From positions 28,074,004 to 28,138,003 of the forward strand of contig OZ037765.1 of NCBI GenBank assembly GCA_964035545.1: a DNA stretch of 64,000 nt, given 5' to 3'. The notes below the pieces were generated by a model. It searched no databases and was not told the origin of the DNA. It was given only the letters and a program-made list of their open reading frames with translations. The DNA comes from Bugula neritina (taxonomy: Eukaryota; Bryozoa; Gymnolaemata; Cheilostomatida; Bugulidae). Below, piece after piece: positions 40,001 through 54,823 of the stretch; the stretch's first letter is position 1; every line of letters starts with the position of its first letter. A program made the position numbers and the translations under genes.

Positions 40001-43000
40001 TCGTGGCAACTCAACTAACACTAAAATCAAGCAATCAGCCGCACATTACTAGGAGTTAGCAATCACTGCCAGTAAACTACATCTATTACTTAGGCAGTTG
40101 TTAGTGCTCAGATAGAAGTGTATTAAACCAGGTTAAAACCATTTCACTCGTTACAGGTGAAAATAAAGATTTCAACTACTTTAGTAATCAATGCTATAAG
40201 CTGCATTAAGACATGGACACTGTGTAGTCCATGTAACTCTTAGAGTAATAAGCAAAGAGAATACTAATTCATTAAAATCTTATTCTGTTTCAAATAACAC
40301 AATTAATGAGTCACATGAGACGAAAAATGCTGGATAGATGACTCACCACACACATGATGTAGGAGAGAATAGCACCAGATGAGCCAATCAGAGCTCCCAC
40401 CACTGTCATCAGGTTGTTGTTCATCATGAAACCCTCGGCACAAAGGGCCCAGCCAGAGTATGAGTTTAGCACAGTGATTACCACGGGCATGTCAGCACCT
40501 AATTACACAACATGGTGACCAGTGGCAATCAGACATCCACCAAAGTTTTGCCATTGTGATAAATAATAGGTACACATTATCTTTACTTTTTTCAAAACTG
40601 CAGACAACAAAATATGAAATTGAAAGGCAAGGCTGTGCTGGTAAATACTATCTCAATATAACATCTAGCAAGACCACATTTAGCTAATAATGGTACTAAG
40701 CTAAAAGATGCAACATAAAGTCATCAACAGCATGTAAGAATTGAGTAAACATACCACCAATGGCAGCGGTGAGAGTGACACCCATCACACTTGACAGGGC
40801 GGTTGTACTTCCCAGCATGCCGAGCATGAGCGAGTAGTCTGAGGAGTTGAGGTAGGCACCCATGGCCGCGACATTACCCAAGGCCATGCCACCATTCAGT
40901 AGATTCTGCGCAGGTAACTTCATTGGGTCAGACTTAAGCAGACCTTAAAGGATGCATTACATCAATATACAATATGACACACCAAGTGCCTAGGAATAGA
41001 GGGTTTATTCTAACAGCTTTTTGCTGAAAACTAAACACCAAAACTCTACAATTATTTCACTCTACCAACTGCGTGAAATGCAATGAGTAAAGACAACACA
41101 AAAGCCTCACCAACCTTGCAACTTGCCGAAAGCAATAAGGGAGCCGGTGAAGGTGACTCCGCCAATGAAGGTGCCCAGAAACAGAGAGGTTTTGATGACA
41201 TTGGCGGCCGGGTCGGTGTCAAAGTGAGAATACTCAAACAGGAAGTTGGAGAAACAGGTGAGGACAGCGGCAGCACCCACTAAACTATGGAAGAGAGCGA
41301 CCATCTGAGGAAGGTCAGTCACTTCAATACGCTTAGCCATGACTGTGCCAATCAGTCCACCTAGAACAAACCAATAGTATTAATCATGGTCATGATATCC
41401 AATGAAAGAAAGCTATAGTTGATATATTTAGTTACAAGTAAGATAAAAGCATACCAAGACCCATTGTTGCTGCCATCTGAGTGATGACTTCAGCGGAAGG
41501 TTTCAGTAGCCCGAGAGTGGCTGCCACGCCAGAACTAACTCCCATAATACCAAGAGCATTTCCTACATGCAAATAATTATAGAATAGAAATTGTTATAAG
41601 CTGTCCTTTCTCATTTTTAGTTGTAAAACGGCTTAAACTGTATGTTTTGTGACCATCAGTTGTAAATAGAATTGAGAAAACAAGCTATGCCATGCAGAAT
41701 AAAATCTCCCACCTAAACAGCCTAGGAAACTAGAATAATGCCACAACAAATATTCTTAAAAAAGACAACAGTGCTAACTAATCTATAGGAAAATAGTGAT
41801 GTAAGCTGAAAGACAATTCCCAAGTATTGTTGATAAATTATATAGTAACAAGCATACCAACTCTTGCTGTTGACTGGGATGAAAGTCCAGTGAGAGATCC
41901 GATGCAGCAGAGAGAGGCACCGAGGTAGGCAGCTTGGTGCACCTCAGGGTACAGACCTGTTTGAGCAGCCACTCCGTAGGCACCAATAAATGCCAGGCCG
42001 GGAATAGCATACATCTTGTTGTACTCTGGAGGGTCGGCTGCATGTATCAACACAGTTGGGTAAAGTAACGGTAAGGAGAAACAACTGAATTCCCTGATTC
42101 CATATTATTCAAATAGCAATTATTTGAAACTAGTCGGTCAACAAGAAAGATAATAGGCCAATGTTTTCTTTTAGACTGAAACAATCAGCTACTTACTCGG
42201 CCGCTTGAACATGTCCAGCATCCTTTTCGTTACAACGAAACCGCCGCCGATGTTGATGCTGGAAATGAAGGCAGCAAGAGCAGCAAGGGTAGTGACGGTA
42301 TCGTTAGGCATATATCCACCGCCCATGAGCAACATGCCACCAACAGCAGTGATGCCAGAGATAGCATTGGTGACGGACATGAGAGGTGAATGTAAAGCAG
42401 GTGACACACCCCACACGGTGTGGTAACCTACAGAATATATGTATAAACAGTGTACTAATGCTGTCTTTAGTCATATGAGAGTTCATTTCCTGCCACTGGA
42501 TGACAGAGGATTTGCTGAGCAAGCTACAAGCTATGAATGTTAGCAGATACTACAGTCACGACGTGCTTTGAATACCAGCCATATAGTTTAGGATTGAAAG
42601 TTTGACTTGAGAAAAGTAAGTGAATTGTGAATGGCTACAAGAGTAACAAGTCTGAAACATGCACACATTAGAATATAGCTAACTACTACTACTCTGTGTC
42701 CATGTGCAGCATGACTTTGGAGTTGTGTACTTGCAATTTTCAGCACTAGACATAATATGCTGGTAGTTATTTACAGGACGCTGTAAGCATTCAGAAGCAA
42801 CAAGAACCTACATAACGCTTAAACTTACCAGTAAATTTGCAGTCATGACAATAAGTGAACAGTTTAATAACACATAACAAACAGGAAATGCTTTATTTAT
42901 ACCTGCAATTCCTGCCAGGGAGAATGTGGACAGCATCTGAGCGAATGCACTGTTAGGAGCTGCAACACCGAGTCCCACGAGACCCAGTAGTCCGGTACTG

Positions 43001-46000
43001 TAGAGTCCGGCCTCCTTGGCGTAATTGGCAAAATAGTTGGGCTCAGGTGGAGGCGCTTTCTCTACTTGAGCTGCCGGCGAGGCAGCTGGGGCAGCAGAAG
43101 TTTGAACCACACTAGCCGGCGGAGGCCACATCAGTTTGCCCTACAAATATTGCAGCCATTTTACTTAATTTAGTACACACTCCAAACCTCCAGTTTTTAG
43201 CTATATTTCACAATTTAGCTGCTAATGTATACGGGTTTTTGCTCTAAACTAATAAAAAATCAATAAATACATCCAAGTAATGAAGGTTATTTTTAATTTT
43301 GCTTAACTTCCCATGTTTTTCCTAATTATTTAATTAATCTGGATTTTCAGACCGTCACGGTTTTTTCATGACCGTCTGAAAAAACCGTGACGGTCTGAAA
43401 ATCCAGATTAATTAAATAATTAGGAAAAACATGGGAAGTTAAGCAAAATTAAAAAGAACCTTCATTACTTGGATGTATTTATTGATTTTTTATTAGTTTA
43501 GAGCAAAAACCCGTATACATTAGCAGCTAAATTGTGAAAAATAGCTAAAAACTGAAAATTTCGAGTGCACACTAAATTAAGTAAATGACCCACATGCATT
43601 CTTCCAGAGTGCGGCAACTAGACATACGAGATAGACATTCAACACATGAGCGCTATTGGCGAGAAGTACTTGCCTCATGAAGTATGATGCTACCACGAAC
43701 AACCTCATCTTCCAAGTTGATATTGAAGTGCTCCTTCTCTCCAATAGAGAGTAAGAACTTGGATATGTTGTTACCATAGAGTGTACTAGCTTGAGTAGGC
43801 AAACGGCTGGGCAGATCAGTGTAGCCTGTAAGAGTGAGAAAGATTGTATGCGAGTAGAAGCTACACGTTCGGATGTCACTAACCACTTTATTTATTTAAT
43901 ATATAGCATACAAGCCTATATTTATATACTATACATTAGAATAGAATAAATAGAAGTAATGCTGGGAAGATTTCACTATACATCTCTCCTGACTTGAACA
44001 TAACATCTCCCATGTACATGTACCACAGCTGGCAAAAGGTTTGCAGAATAAATCTTCTTTTTATATTTGATGCAGCTTTGCTAGATTTATGGTTACTATA
44101 AAAAAAACTACAACACTAAAGTTCCTCATAAATGAAAAATCAATTTTCTGCGACATACGCCATCTTGGTGCACATGTGAGCTGTAAAAAAGTTGACCTCA
44201 GTCAGGTTTTGTTTATTTAGTACTGTGGCAGCTTTACATTAACAGCATAGAAAGTCATATCAAACTCCATAGTCGCCAGAAACAGATGCTCATTATATAC
44301 AGCTTTATCAACAGTCATTATCTAAGAGTAGAGCCTCTCGGTGATAAGAGATCTCAAAACACATTTAACTTGCAATTGCAGATACAGTCAAACCAACTCA
44401 ATTAATATAGGCATTTGTACAACCCTGGAGTGTATCCACACATCATAGACTATATGTTGAGAATGAACACACTTTGGTGCAACTATTTGTCTTATTGGAA
44501 TGAATAGCATGGCCGAAGAAGAAACGATGTTAAATAAACTTATTCATGAGTAGACAAGCTGTATTCAGTAAAAAATAAAATAACTCAACATGGAGTATAA
44601 GTTACCTATATGAATGACATCGTGTATTTTAGCGAGTTGACCTGGCACTGTGGTTGCTACGTTACCACCTGCTTCGGCAGCAAGGTCAACAATCACAGAA
44701 CCCGGTTTCATCGACTTCACCATCTCTTCAGTGATGAGCTGCATTGGAAAAACGATAACATAATTCATGCGATCAGCTAGTAAGATTAGCATCCTGACAT
44801 TAACTACAATTACAATTCAACAATGCACACTTTATTTATCAGAAAGACTAAACCAGCTCCTTTCTAAAATAGTCAGGATTTCAAGTTATTGCATGTAGAA
44901 AAACAACATTATCATCGATCTTCATAATCCAATCCCAAAGTGCACATAAGTTAAGATAATAATAGTTATGGTGAGCAAGGGCCAAAATAAATGATGATAG
45001 CATCAACAGTCGCTGAAAATAACATAGAAAAGTTAAGCAGCTGCTTATGGAGTGACAACATAAAGCTCAACACGGATATCTTTCGATATACTTGCCTTAG
45101 GTGCAGGCTTTCCAGGTATCAGTGCTGTAGTGATGATGATATCACATTCTTTGGCCTGCTTAGCAAAGAGAGCCATTTCAGCTGCTATAAACTCTGGAGA
45201 CATTTCTTTGGCATAACCTCCTGCACCCTCTCCTGATTCCTGAAATATAGCAGTAACACCTGTGTGTCCAGGTAAACACATTCATAACTCAGAGAGTGTG
45301 TATCAAGAAACATTACTACCAACAAAATCAAATCCACAGAAATGTGAGTCAAACAGGCTTTCAGTTGGAGTAACCATTTAACACAGCATTGAACTATTGT
45401 TTATAAGTGGATTTTCACACCTCTATGTTGACTTGTAAAAACTCTGCTCCCAAAGATTCAATCTGCTCTTTCACAGAAGGTCTAACATCAAAACCTCTGA
45501 CGACAGCGCCCATACTTTTAGCTGTACCGATAGCTGCCAAACCAGCCACTCCACCACCAATTACCAATACCTTGGCTGGGGGAACTTTACCAGCAGCAGT
45601 AATTTGACCTTGAAAATTACAATAATCATTACACTCAAATAATTGCTAAATACCACAACATTTGATCACAGTTCTGTAAAAATAAAATTAACGCAGTACA
45701 ATAAAATAACAAAATGTTTGAAAAGTAATAAATTTATACTAACCAGTGAAGAACCTTCCAAAATGGTTAGCAGCTTCGACTACTGCTTTGTAACCAGCAA
45801 TGTTAGCCATGGAACTTAATGCATCAAACACCTGGGCTCTACTCACTCGAGGAATAGCGTCCATAGCAAACACGGTTAGTTCTTTTTTGGCCAACTCATC
45901 CACTAAAGCCTTGTTTTGAGCAGGATATACAAAACTTATCAAGTTTGCACGGCTTTGCAACAATCCCATCTCATCGCTAGAGGGTGCCCTAACTTTTAAA

Positions 46001-46344
46001 ACTATATCAGAGCCAAAAGCTTTATCACGGCTAACCAGGGAAGCGCCACTAGCAGCATATTCCTCATTCAAAAACTTAGCTTCAATTCCAGCTTCTTCTT
46101 CAACAGCAACATTGAAACCTTTTTTGGTTAGCAATGCGGTTGCTGCAGGTGATAATGCCACACGTTTCTCATTTTTAAACACTTCCCTTGGAACTCCAAT
46201 GGTCAGCTTGCTATATGCAATGCCGGGTATAGATTCGGCAGGCTTTTCATTTCCACTGCAGTATCTTCGATATGTCTTATGAAGTTGATTTCGCAGTGTT
46301 TGAACAGAAGAATTAGATACCTTTGCCAAGTGAAGCTTAAGCAT
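37099..46344 (-). CDS. NNT: Mitochondrial NAD(P) transhydrogenase (proton-translocating)
   Basis: Seventeen exons join in phase to 1061 aa (human 1086): 45744-46344, 45421-45608, 45096-45239, 44606-44738, 43674-43825, 42903-43140, 42197-42427, 41858-42037, 41455-41562, 41115-41360, 40755-40943, 40347-40498, 39141-39237, 38433-38600, 38129-38340, 37637-37712 and 37099-37169. NNT uses the proton gradient of the inner mitochondrial membrane to drive hydride transfer from NADH to NADP+. An Arg/Ser-rich presequence precedes domain I ([12 protein letters not shown]-site GGGVAG at 218-223). The hydrophobic middle exons form the membrane domain, and domain III has [16 protein letters not shown] near 908, [20 protein letters not shown] and [15 protein letters not shown]. 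Two introns have GC donors (after 45096 and after 43674). A foldback element lies in the second of these. The gene is head to head with IDH2. Confidence 0.97.
43157..43587. repeat. Foldback (hairpin) element in an NNT intron
   Basis: The arms 43157-43366 and 43379-43587 are inverted copies separated by a 12-nt loop. By hand alignment they differ at about nine positions plus one 1-nt indel over 209 bp, roughly 95% identity; most differences lie near the outer ends and the inner parts are nearly perfect. There is no open frame. The element fills most of the 533-nt intron 43141-43673. It resembles a foldback or MITE-type insertion or a locally formed inverted duplication. Confidence 0.92.
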
Positions 46345-47931
46345 TTTGAAGCCGAAGATACTTGCAACAGTATCTGAGACCGAAACTGTAAAAAAGGATG
46401 CATATTACATTTGTTACCCATCATACCAAACTTCTTCTGCTGCTATTTTATTAGTATCTTCATAATTTATATAGCACATAATAGTATTTATCATCAGTAG
46501 CTGACTTTAGATATAATTATAATAGGATGAACAAAAAAAAACAACTACTTTACAACTTTGGCAGAAATGACAGTTCTAACTAAGATTTAGCTATTGCTCA
46601 TTACTCATTAACATCAACATTAGACTTTAATTGAAAGGTCCATAATAAATATTTGCCATTACTTATAAATTAAACTTATAACATTAACTAATCATTTTTT
46701 ATCTAAAAATGCAATACCACTACCAGTTTCTAGCAGTAGCATCAGTATGAGTATTACTATCACTATGACTATCAGTATCACTATGAGTATGAGTGTGAGT
46801 ATGACTATAGACGTAGTCTATCACTGAGTCTAACTCTATGAGTATCAGTATGTCTATTACTATTAGATTTAATTTTATTATTACTATTACTATTATTATT
46901 AGTATTACCATCACTAATTGCTAGTGCTACTAAGTCTAATAGTAATACTAATAGTATTAGACTTAGTATTACTATTAGACTTAGAGTTAGTAGCACTAGC
47001 ACAGTGACAGTAGCAGTAGTACTACCATCATTATGATTATGTCTATTATTAAAATCATGCTTTAGCCAACTTGCAATCATTAAATTTTAAATATAAAATA
47101 AAAATTGAATATTAAATTTAATAAATACTATTTTAGTATTTAATATTCATAAAACAATAAATCATTATGATTATCATAATTTTAATTTAACTTATAATAT
47201 TTATATTGATGTTTAATTTTATACTAAAACTAGTGATTGTGGCGAGGACATCATGATCAACTTCAACATATTTTTTCAAACGAGTTATAATCAAGTTATA
47301 ATCATAATATTGATGCAAATAGGTTAATCACCTGCTTAGTCTACCACTGCACAATAGCTGGCACCCCAGCAATCATTTTTATCCCGGCAACAGTTATTAA
47401 AATCCTTTGTCAAACTACTAGGCAGCGTGCGCCAGTTTTCTGACCCTTGACGTGCAAGTTCATTGGGGGGTCGTATGCAAAGCTTTTAAATATATATAAC
47501 TATAAAAGTTGAGTGCAAAATAATGTATACTATTTATAAAATTTTTTAGTTATTATTAAAATAATTTAAGTAAAATAAATGCATTGAATTTATTGTGTAA
47601 ACTTTTGAAATTACTTTTTGTTACTAGTTTCACCTCCTAGCTGCTACATGGAATGTCTTTCTTTCGGTCTTGCCAACCCAACAAATTATAGCCTTAGATT
47701 ATTTCAGTAAATACTTTATATCATTACTTTTGAGCATATCGATTTTATTTCTGGAAATTTTGAGCGTAGGCTTGCCTCCAAGGCTTTTCGAAAGCCGGCT
47801 TTTTTGCATAGGTGCTCACTACCATTTATTGCTGCAAGGAGTAGAGCTTTTCTGCCTCATTGTTTTGCTGGTGGCTCATCGCTGTTGCGTTTATCAAAAC
47901 TTACCTTACCACAGTATCAAAACGACTAAAT
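46345..47931. other. Divergent intergenic region between NNT and IDH2
   Basis: Roughly 1.6 kb separates the two start codons, which point away from each other, so both promoters must lie here or in upstream non-coding exons. 46725-47035 is a simple-repeat block, and 47080-47230 is very AT-rich with short inverted motifs. A more GC-balanced part near 47340-47470 could be promoter-like. I see no convincing transcription-factor site. Confidence 0.55.
46725..47035. repeat. ACT/AGT/ATC trinucleotide repeat in the NNT/IDH2 spacer
   Basis: Imperfect runs of AGTATTACTATC, TATGAGTATGAG and TATTACTATTAG. The apparent reading frames rich in Ile, Val and Leu or in Asn, Ser and Thr are by-products of the repeat. 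Confidence 0.75.
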
Positions 47932-50895
<2,964 letters not shown>

Positions 50896-51117
50896 TTACT
50901 CACAACTTTTCTACAAATGAGGCACAACACTTACACTAGGCATTTTTCTATATGAAATAGTTTGACTTATTTTTGCTATATATTCATCCTGCCAAAGACC
51001 ATTAGCTATGTTTTTTGCCCAATTTACAGATCAACTGTTTTCTAAGATCTGATATTTAGCTGAAAGAAATTATAAATCAAAATTTTCTATGATATGTTCT
51101 GTTTTTGTAATTTTGGT

Positions 51118-51123
51118 AATAAA
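51118..51123 (+). terminator. Candidate IDH2 polyadenylation signal
   Basis: AATAAA lies 223 nt downstream of the IDH2 stop codon on the coding strand. Confidence 0.45.
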
Positions 51124-51456
51124 TTGTCTGTAGTTGTATCAAGCTCTAAAATTTGTACACAATAGAGAGATTTGTTGATAGCTCTTCTTGAGTTTTGTGG
51201 TCTAATTTTAGTGCAAATTGATAAGAATTCAACAATACAAAGTACAGGCTGGTATGACAAGAAGTTAAGGGTTATGACATTTCATAGATTAAAATTAGGT
51301 AGTAATGTTTTATAACTTCGAGTTTAACAATATAGCTCAAATTGAGGTTTGTATTACCAAATCATTGTTAGCAAATTATTTTGCTTTCTTATCTACATAC
51401 ATAATCAAAAATTTAGTGCTCAGCTGGTGTCCGATTCAATAAATTGATGGCACATC

Positions 51457-54400
51457 ATGCAACCAAAGTATAAAACCAAGCAGAAACAGTCTCAAAAACA
51501 AAATTATTGGAATCGGTTAAAAGATGCTTTTGAGAGTTCCAAATATAGTGCGAGAGCATCTACCAACTTGAGTCTTGCATCACAAGAGCATAAACTGGCA
51601 GAAGTGAGTATTATTGTACTAGCTTTAAGCAAACAGTTACTATGTTGACTAGAAATTGCAGGCCAATAAAAATCTCAATTGAATACTAATTAGTCTGATA
51701 TTCTGCTCCCAAACAAAACTCGTGATTTGGGTTGAAAATATTTTTTAGGATCGAAAGAAATTGTCAGACATGATTGGATACTGCAAAAATCACTATCACA
51801 TAACCCTTGAAAATCCCATCAAATCAGCAGTTGTTAGCAGAAGAACCTTGTGTCCAAGAGTGGAATTTCAGAAACTCTATGCTGAGCGGCAAGATGACAA
51901 TGCAAAGGTACATGCGGAGCTGGTGAAATGATCATTTGTTGAAAATTGGTTCACAAGTTACAATTTAAATATAGAGTGTTGGTAGTAGAACCAGTATATT
52001 TGCAAATGCTTTGGTTACATTTTTCAACAGATCTGTAATAGCATAAAACGAACGGGAATAATATAACCAGAATTTCCCTGTAATATTTTAGTCTTTACTG
52101 CAATCTATGCTATCATATAGCATAGGTGTTATACATAGCACTGCTCTAAATAGTTGCATTATCGCAAAAATATACTGGTAGCTACTTACTTTGTAGTTGA
52201 TGAATTCCTAGAATGTGTTGCGGATTATTGACTGCCAGGGTATTTCTTCACATTATATAGGACGGGTTATACCTTTTAGATTTAGTAACTAACGACTGTC
52301 TATGAGTTTAAATTTTATAGAAACAAGTTTGGCAATTTAAATATTTGATGTTGAATTACAGCTTTTGAAAATATCTCTATGAAAAACACACTGCTTCGCT
52401 GTTCTAGAATCAACTATATTTAAAGACTGCGAAGTGGCGAGCAAAAAACAATCACCGAGGAGCATTCACGCCTGAACCTGAGCCATACAAAGAAATAGGA
52501 ATTCGCTCGAATAAACCAACAGAGTTTGAGGGAAAGACTATTTTTATAAATCAACTCTCTAGTGGTCTTACTTTGAAGGTGTTTTTTAGCTCTATATTTT
52601 TTTGTTTCACTCTATAGCTTATTTTATTATCCCAAAATGTAAAAAAACACTAAGCACAAAATTTAAAACTGCAAAATGAAAGAAAATGCATTGTTGCAAA
52701 AATATATATGAAAAGAAATGTGCAATATCCTTTTTAGGAAATTAGGAAACTGAAAAACATGGCACACAAACCATCACCTCATCATATTGGTGAGGTCAAA
52801 AATACGGAGGCTGTTGAGCTCTTCAAGTTTATGGTAAGTTAAACAAGAGTCTGACTTCACAATAAGTTAGTAGTTTTGGCGATTCTGTACTCTAGGTTGG
52901 ACTTGACTGTGTTAGGGATGCAAATAATCAGATTTGAGCAAATAAGGTTGTTTCAAGCTTGTAAAAAATGAGACAAACTCATTGTAGAGTGATCCTTATA
53001 ACTCGTGCTAATCTATTCAAATAGGATGACAAAAAAAGTTAAAAAAAATGTCACTCGTTGCTATGATTTTAAATCTTATTCGAAATAGTTATATCACACT
53101 ATGAAGAGGCTTTAAAACTCATGGCCCTGTATTTTTGCTATAAAATATTGAAGTGTCTTTCAGAAATCTAATCGAAAGACAAAAGATGCCAAAGAAGAAG
53201 CCTTGTTTAATATGAGAAAAACTAATTCTTCTGCACAAGAAGCTACCAAGAAGATGTATGAAATGTTGCACGAAACAGAACACCGACTGCTAGCAATACA
53301 GGCCGGAGGCAGTTATCTTCAACATTTAGCAGCTTGCAAGGTATTATGGTACTTCTTTAGTTTGTTAGAGTTGTCTCACCATTTAACCAAGGTATTGCAA
53401 CTCTTTTATTTATGCATTGACCATGCCACATTATACCTATTATAGCATGATGGACATTTTTGCTTGTTTCATCAACATAATGTATGTAATCAAACTGAAT
53501 GAGCTAGTCCATACTACATAACTTAGTCCTGTCAGAAACCTGTTTCTTCAAGTTGTACATAACTCCAATTGTCTACTTGTATTTTGTGTTAAATTTGAAA
53601 TTTTTCTAGAAAAGAAGAATAGTTCATGACATTTTGAAGCATCCGCATTTACACAGCAAGCACTATCATAAGTTTATTGCTGTCCCTACATCCGTGGATT
53701 CACATATTAACATAACTCAGCCTAAAAATATAAAGAAATTATCTGGAGCAAAGTCTATAAAAGATGTTGTCCATAGCAGTGTGTCAGTATTTAAAAAAAA
53801 TTTTGTAAAATTTTATTTGGAATTAATGTTCAGACTTCAAAGAAGCATTTTTATTTTACTGTGCCTGCATAATACGCCATTTTTCAGATTTGCTGCTAGC
53901 ATTGCAAAAACAAAGCAAAGACAGTTGTACTTTGATAAGTTGACCGCCATTTACATCGTTCTGTGTACCATGATGAACATGAAGCAGTCCCACCTGCAAG
54001 AGGTTCCTATATCATGGGAAGTGATGAAGAAACTAAGAGCTAAACCTCAACCAATACATCCTAAAAAGAGGCAAGTACTTGCATCATGCACCTGTTACAT
54101 TTCTTTTAAACAGTTTGTGCAAAGCCATTGATTTTAAATCCAATTTCAAGTTTTTGACATTTAGTGTCTTTGTGAATTATGGGCTAGCTGTTTATAAACT
54201 GGTTTGGTATCAGTTCCAATGTCAAATATTAAAACTTATGCAATTTTTAAACTTGCTTTATAATTTTAAAGTACCCAAAAATAATAGTTGATGTTTTTTA
54301 TTTTACATAGGTATACTTTTGGTGAATGTATTTTATAGTGTGTTTTGTTTCGTATACATTTAGCAATGTTACTGGAATTCAGCTATTAAAAAAGAAATCT

Positions 54401-54532
54401 CAGCTAGCTGCCATATATCGAGCAAAGACCTCTAAAAAGTTTCAGTCTCCTCTCATACAATTGACAAAGTATGGTATTTTACCAGATATACCTTCTCATC
54501 GCAACACAAACAAAGGCAGTGGTAAGGGTTAG
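51457..54532 (+). CDS. Unrecognised basic protein, seven exons
   Basis: Exons 51457-51603, 51749-51907, 52408-52578, 52738-52833, 53164-53340, 53610-54070 and 54364-54532 join in phase to 459 aa. I do not recognise the family. The protein is rich in Lys, His and Gln, with amphipathic, helix-prone stretches (MYEMLHETEHRLLAIQ) and a hydrophobic segment about 53800-53890, which could be a retained intron remnant or a real buried helix. A GC donor at 54071 follows AAAGAG. The last exon can end at a TAG (54530-54532), or it could splice at a good GTAAGG site at 54522 into sequence further right, which would fuse this gene to the next one. The upstream phase then does not fit the next gene's simplest model, so I list them separately. 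Third exon start 52426 is an alternative. Confidence 0.65.
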
Positions 54533-54823
54533 CAGATGTAATGCAAAGCTCGGTTTTAGTTTACCTGGTTTCTGCGGCCTCGTGAAATATTAAAGTTTTG
54601 ACACTAGTAACTAAAGTGATAATTTAAAAAATAGCTTTTACCATATGAGTGTAATATTTGCAAGTATAAAGTTCTGTATTCTGCATTTATTACTTGTGTC
54701 AAGTTCATAATGTAATCTAATTATCCTAAACTGAATGTGTTATAATGACTCTATAAAACTTATACAGCATATGTGTTACCTTTTAAAACAAAGTAGTATA
54801 ATGAGGAGATAATTTTTTACAAG

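Noticed and set aside
46720-47080. Minus-strand frames rich in Ile/Val/Leu or Ser/Asn/Thr
   Set aside because: They arise from the trinucleotide repeat in the NNT/IDH2 spacer.
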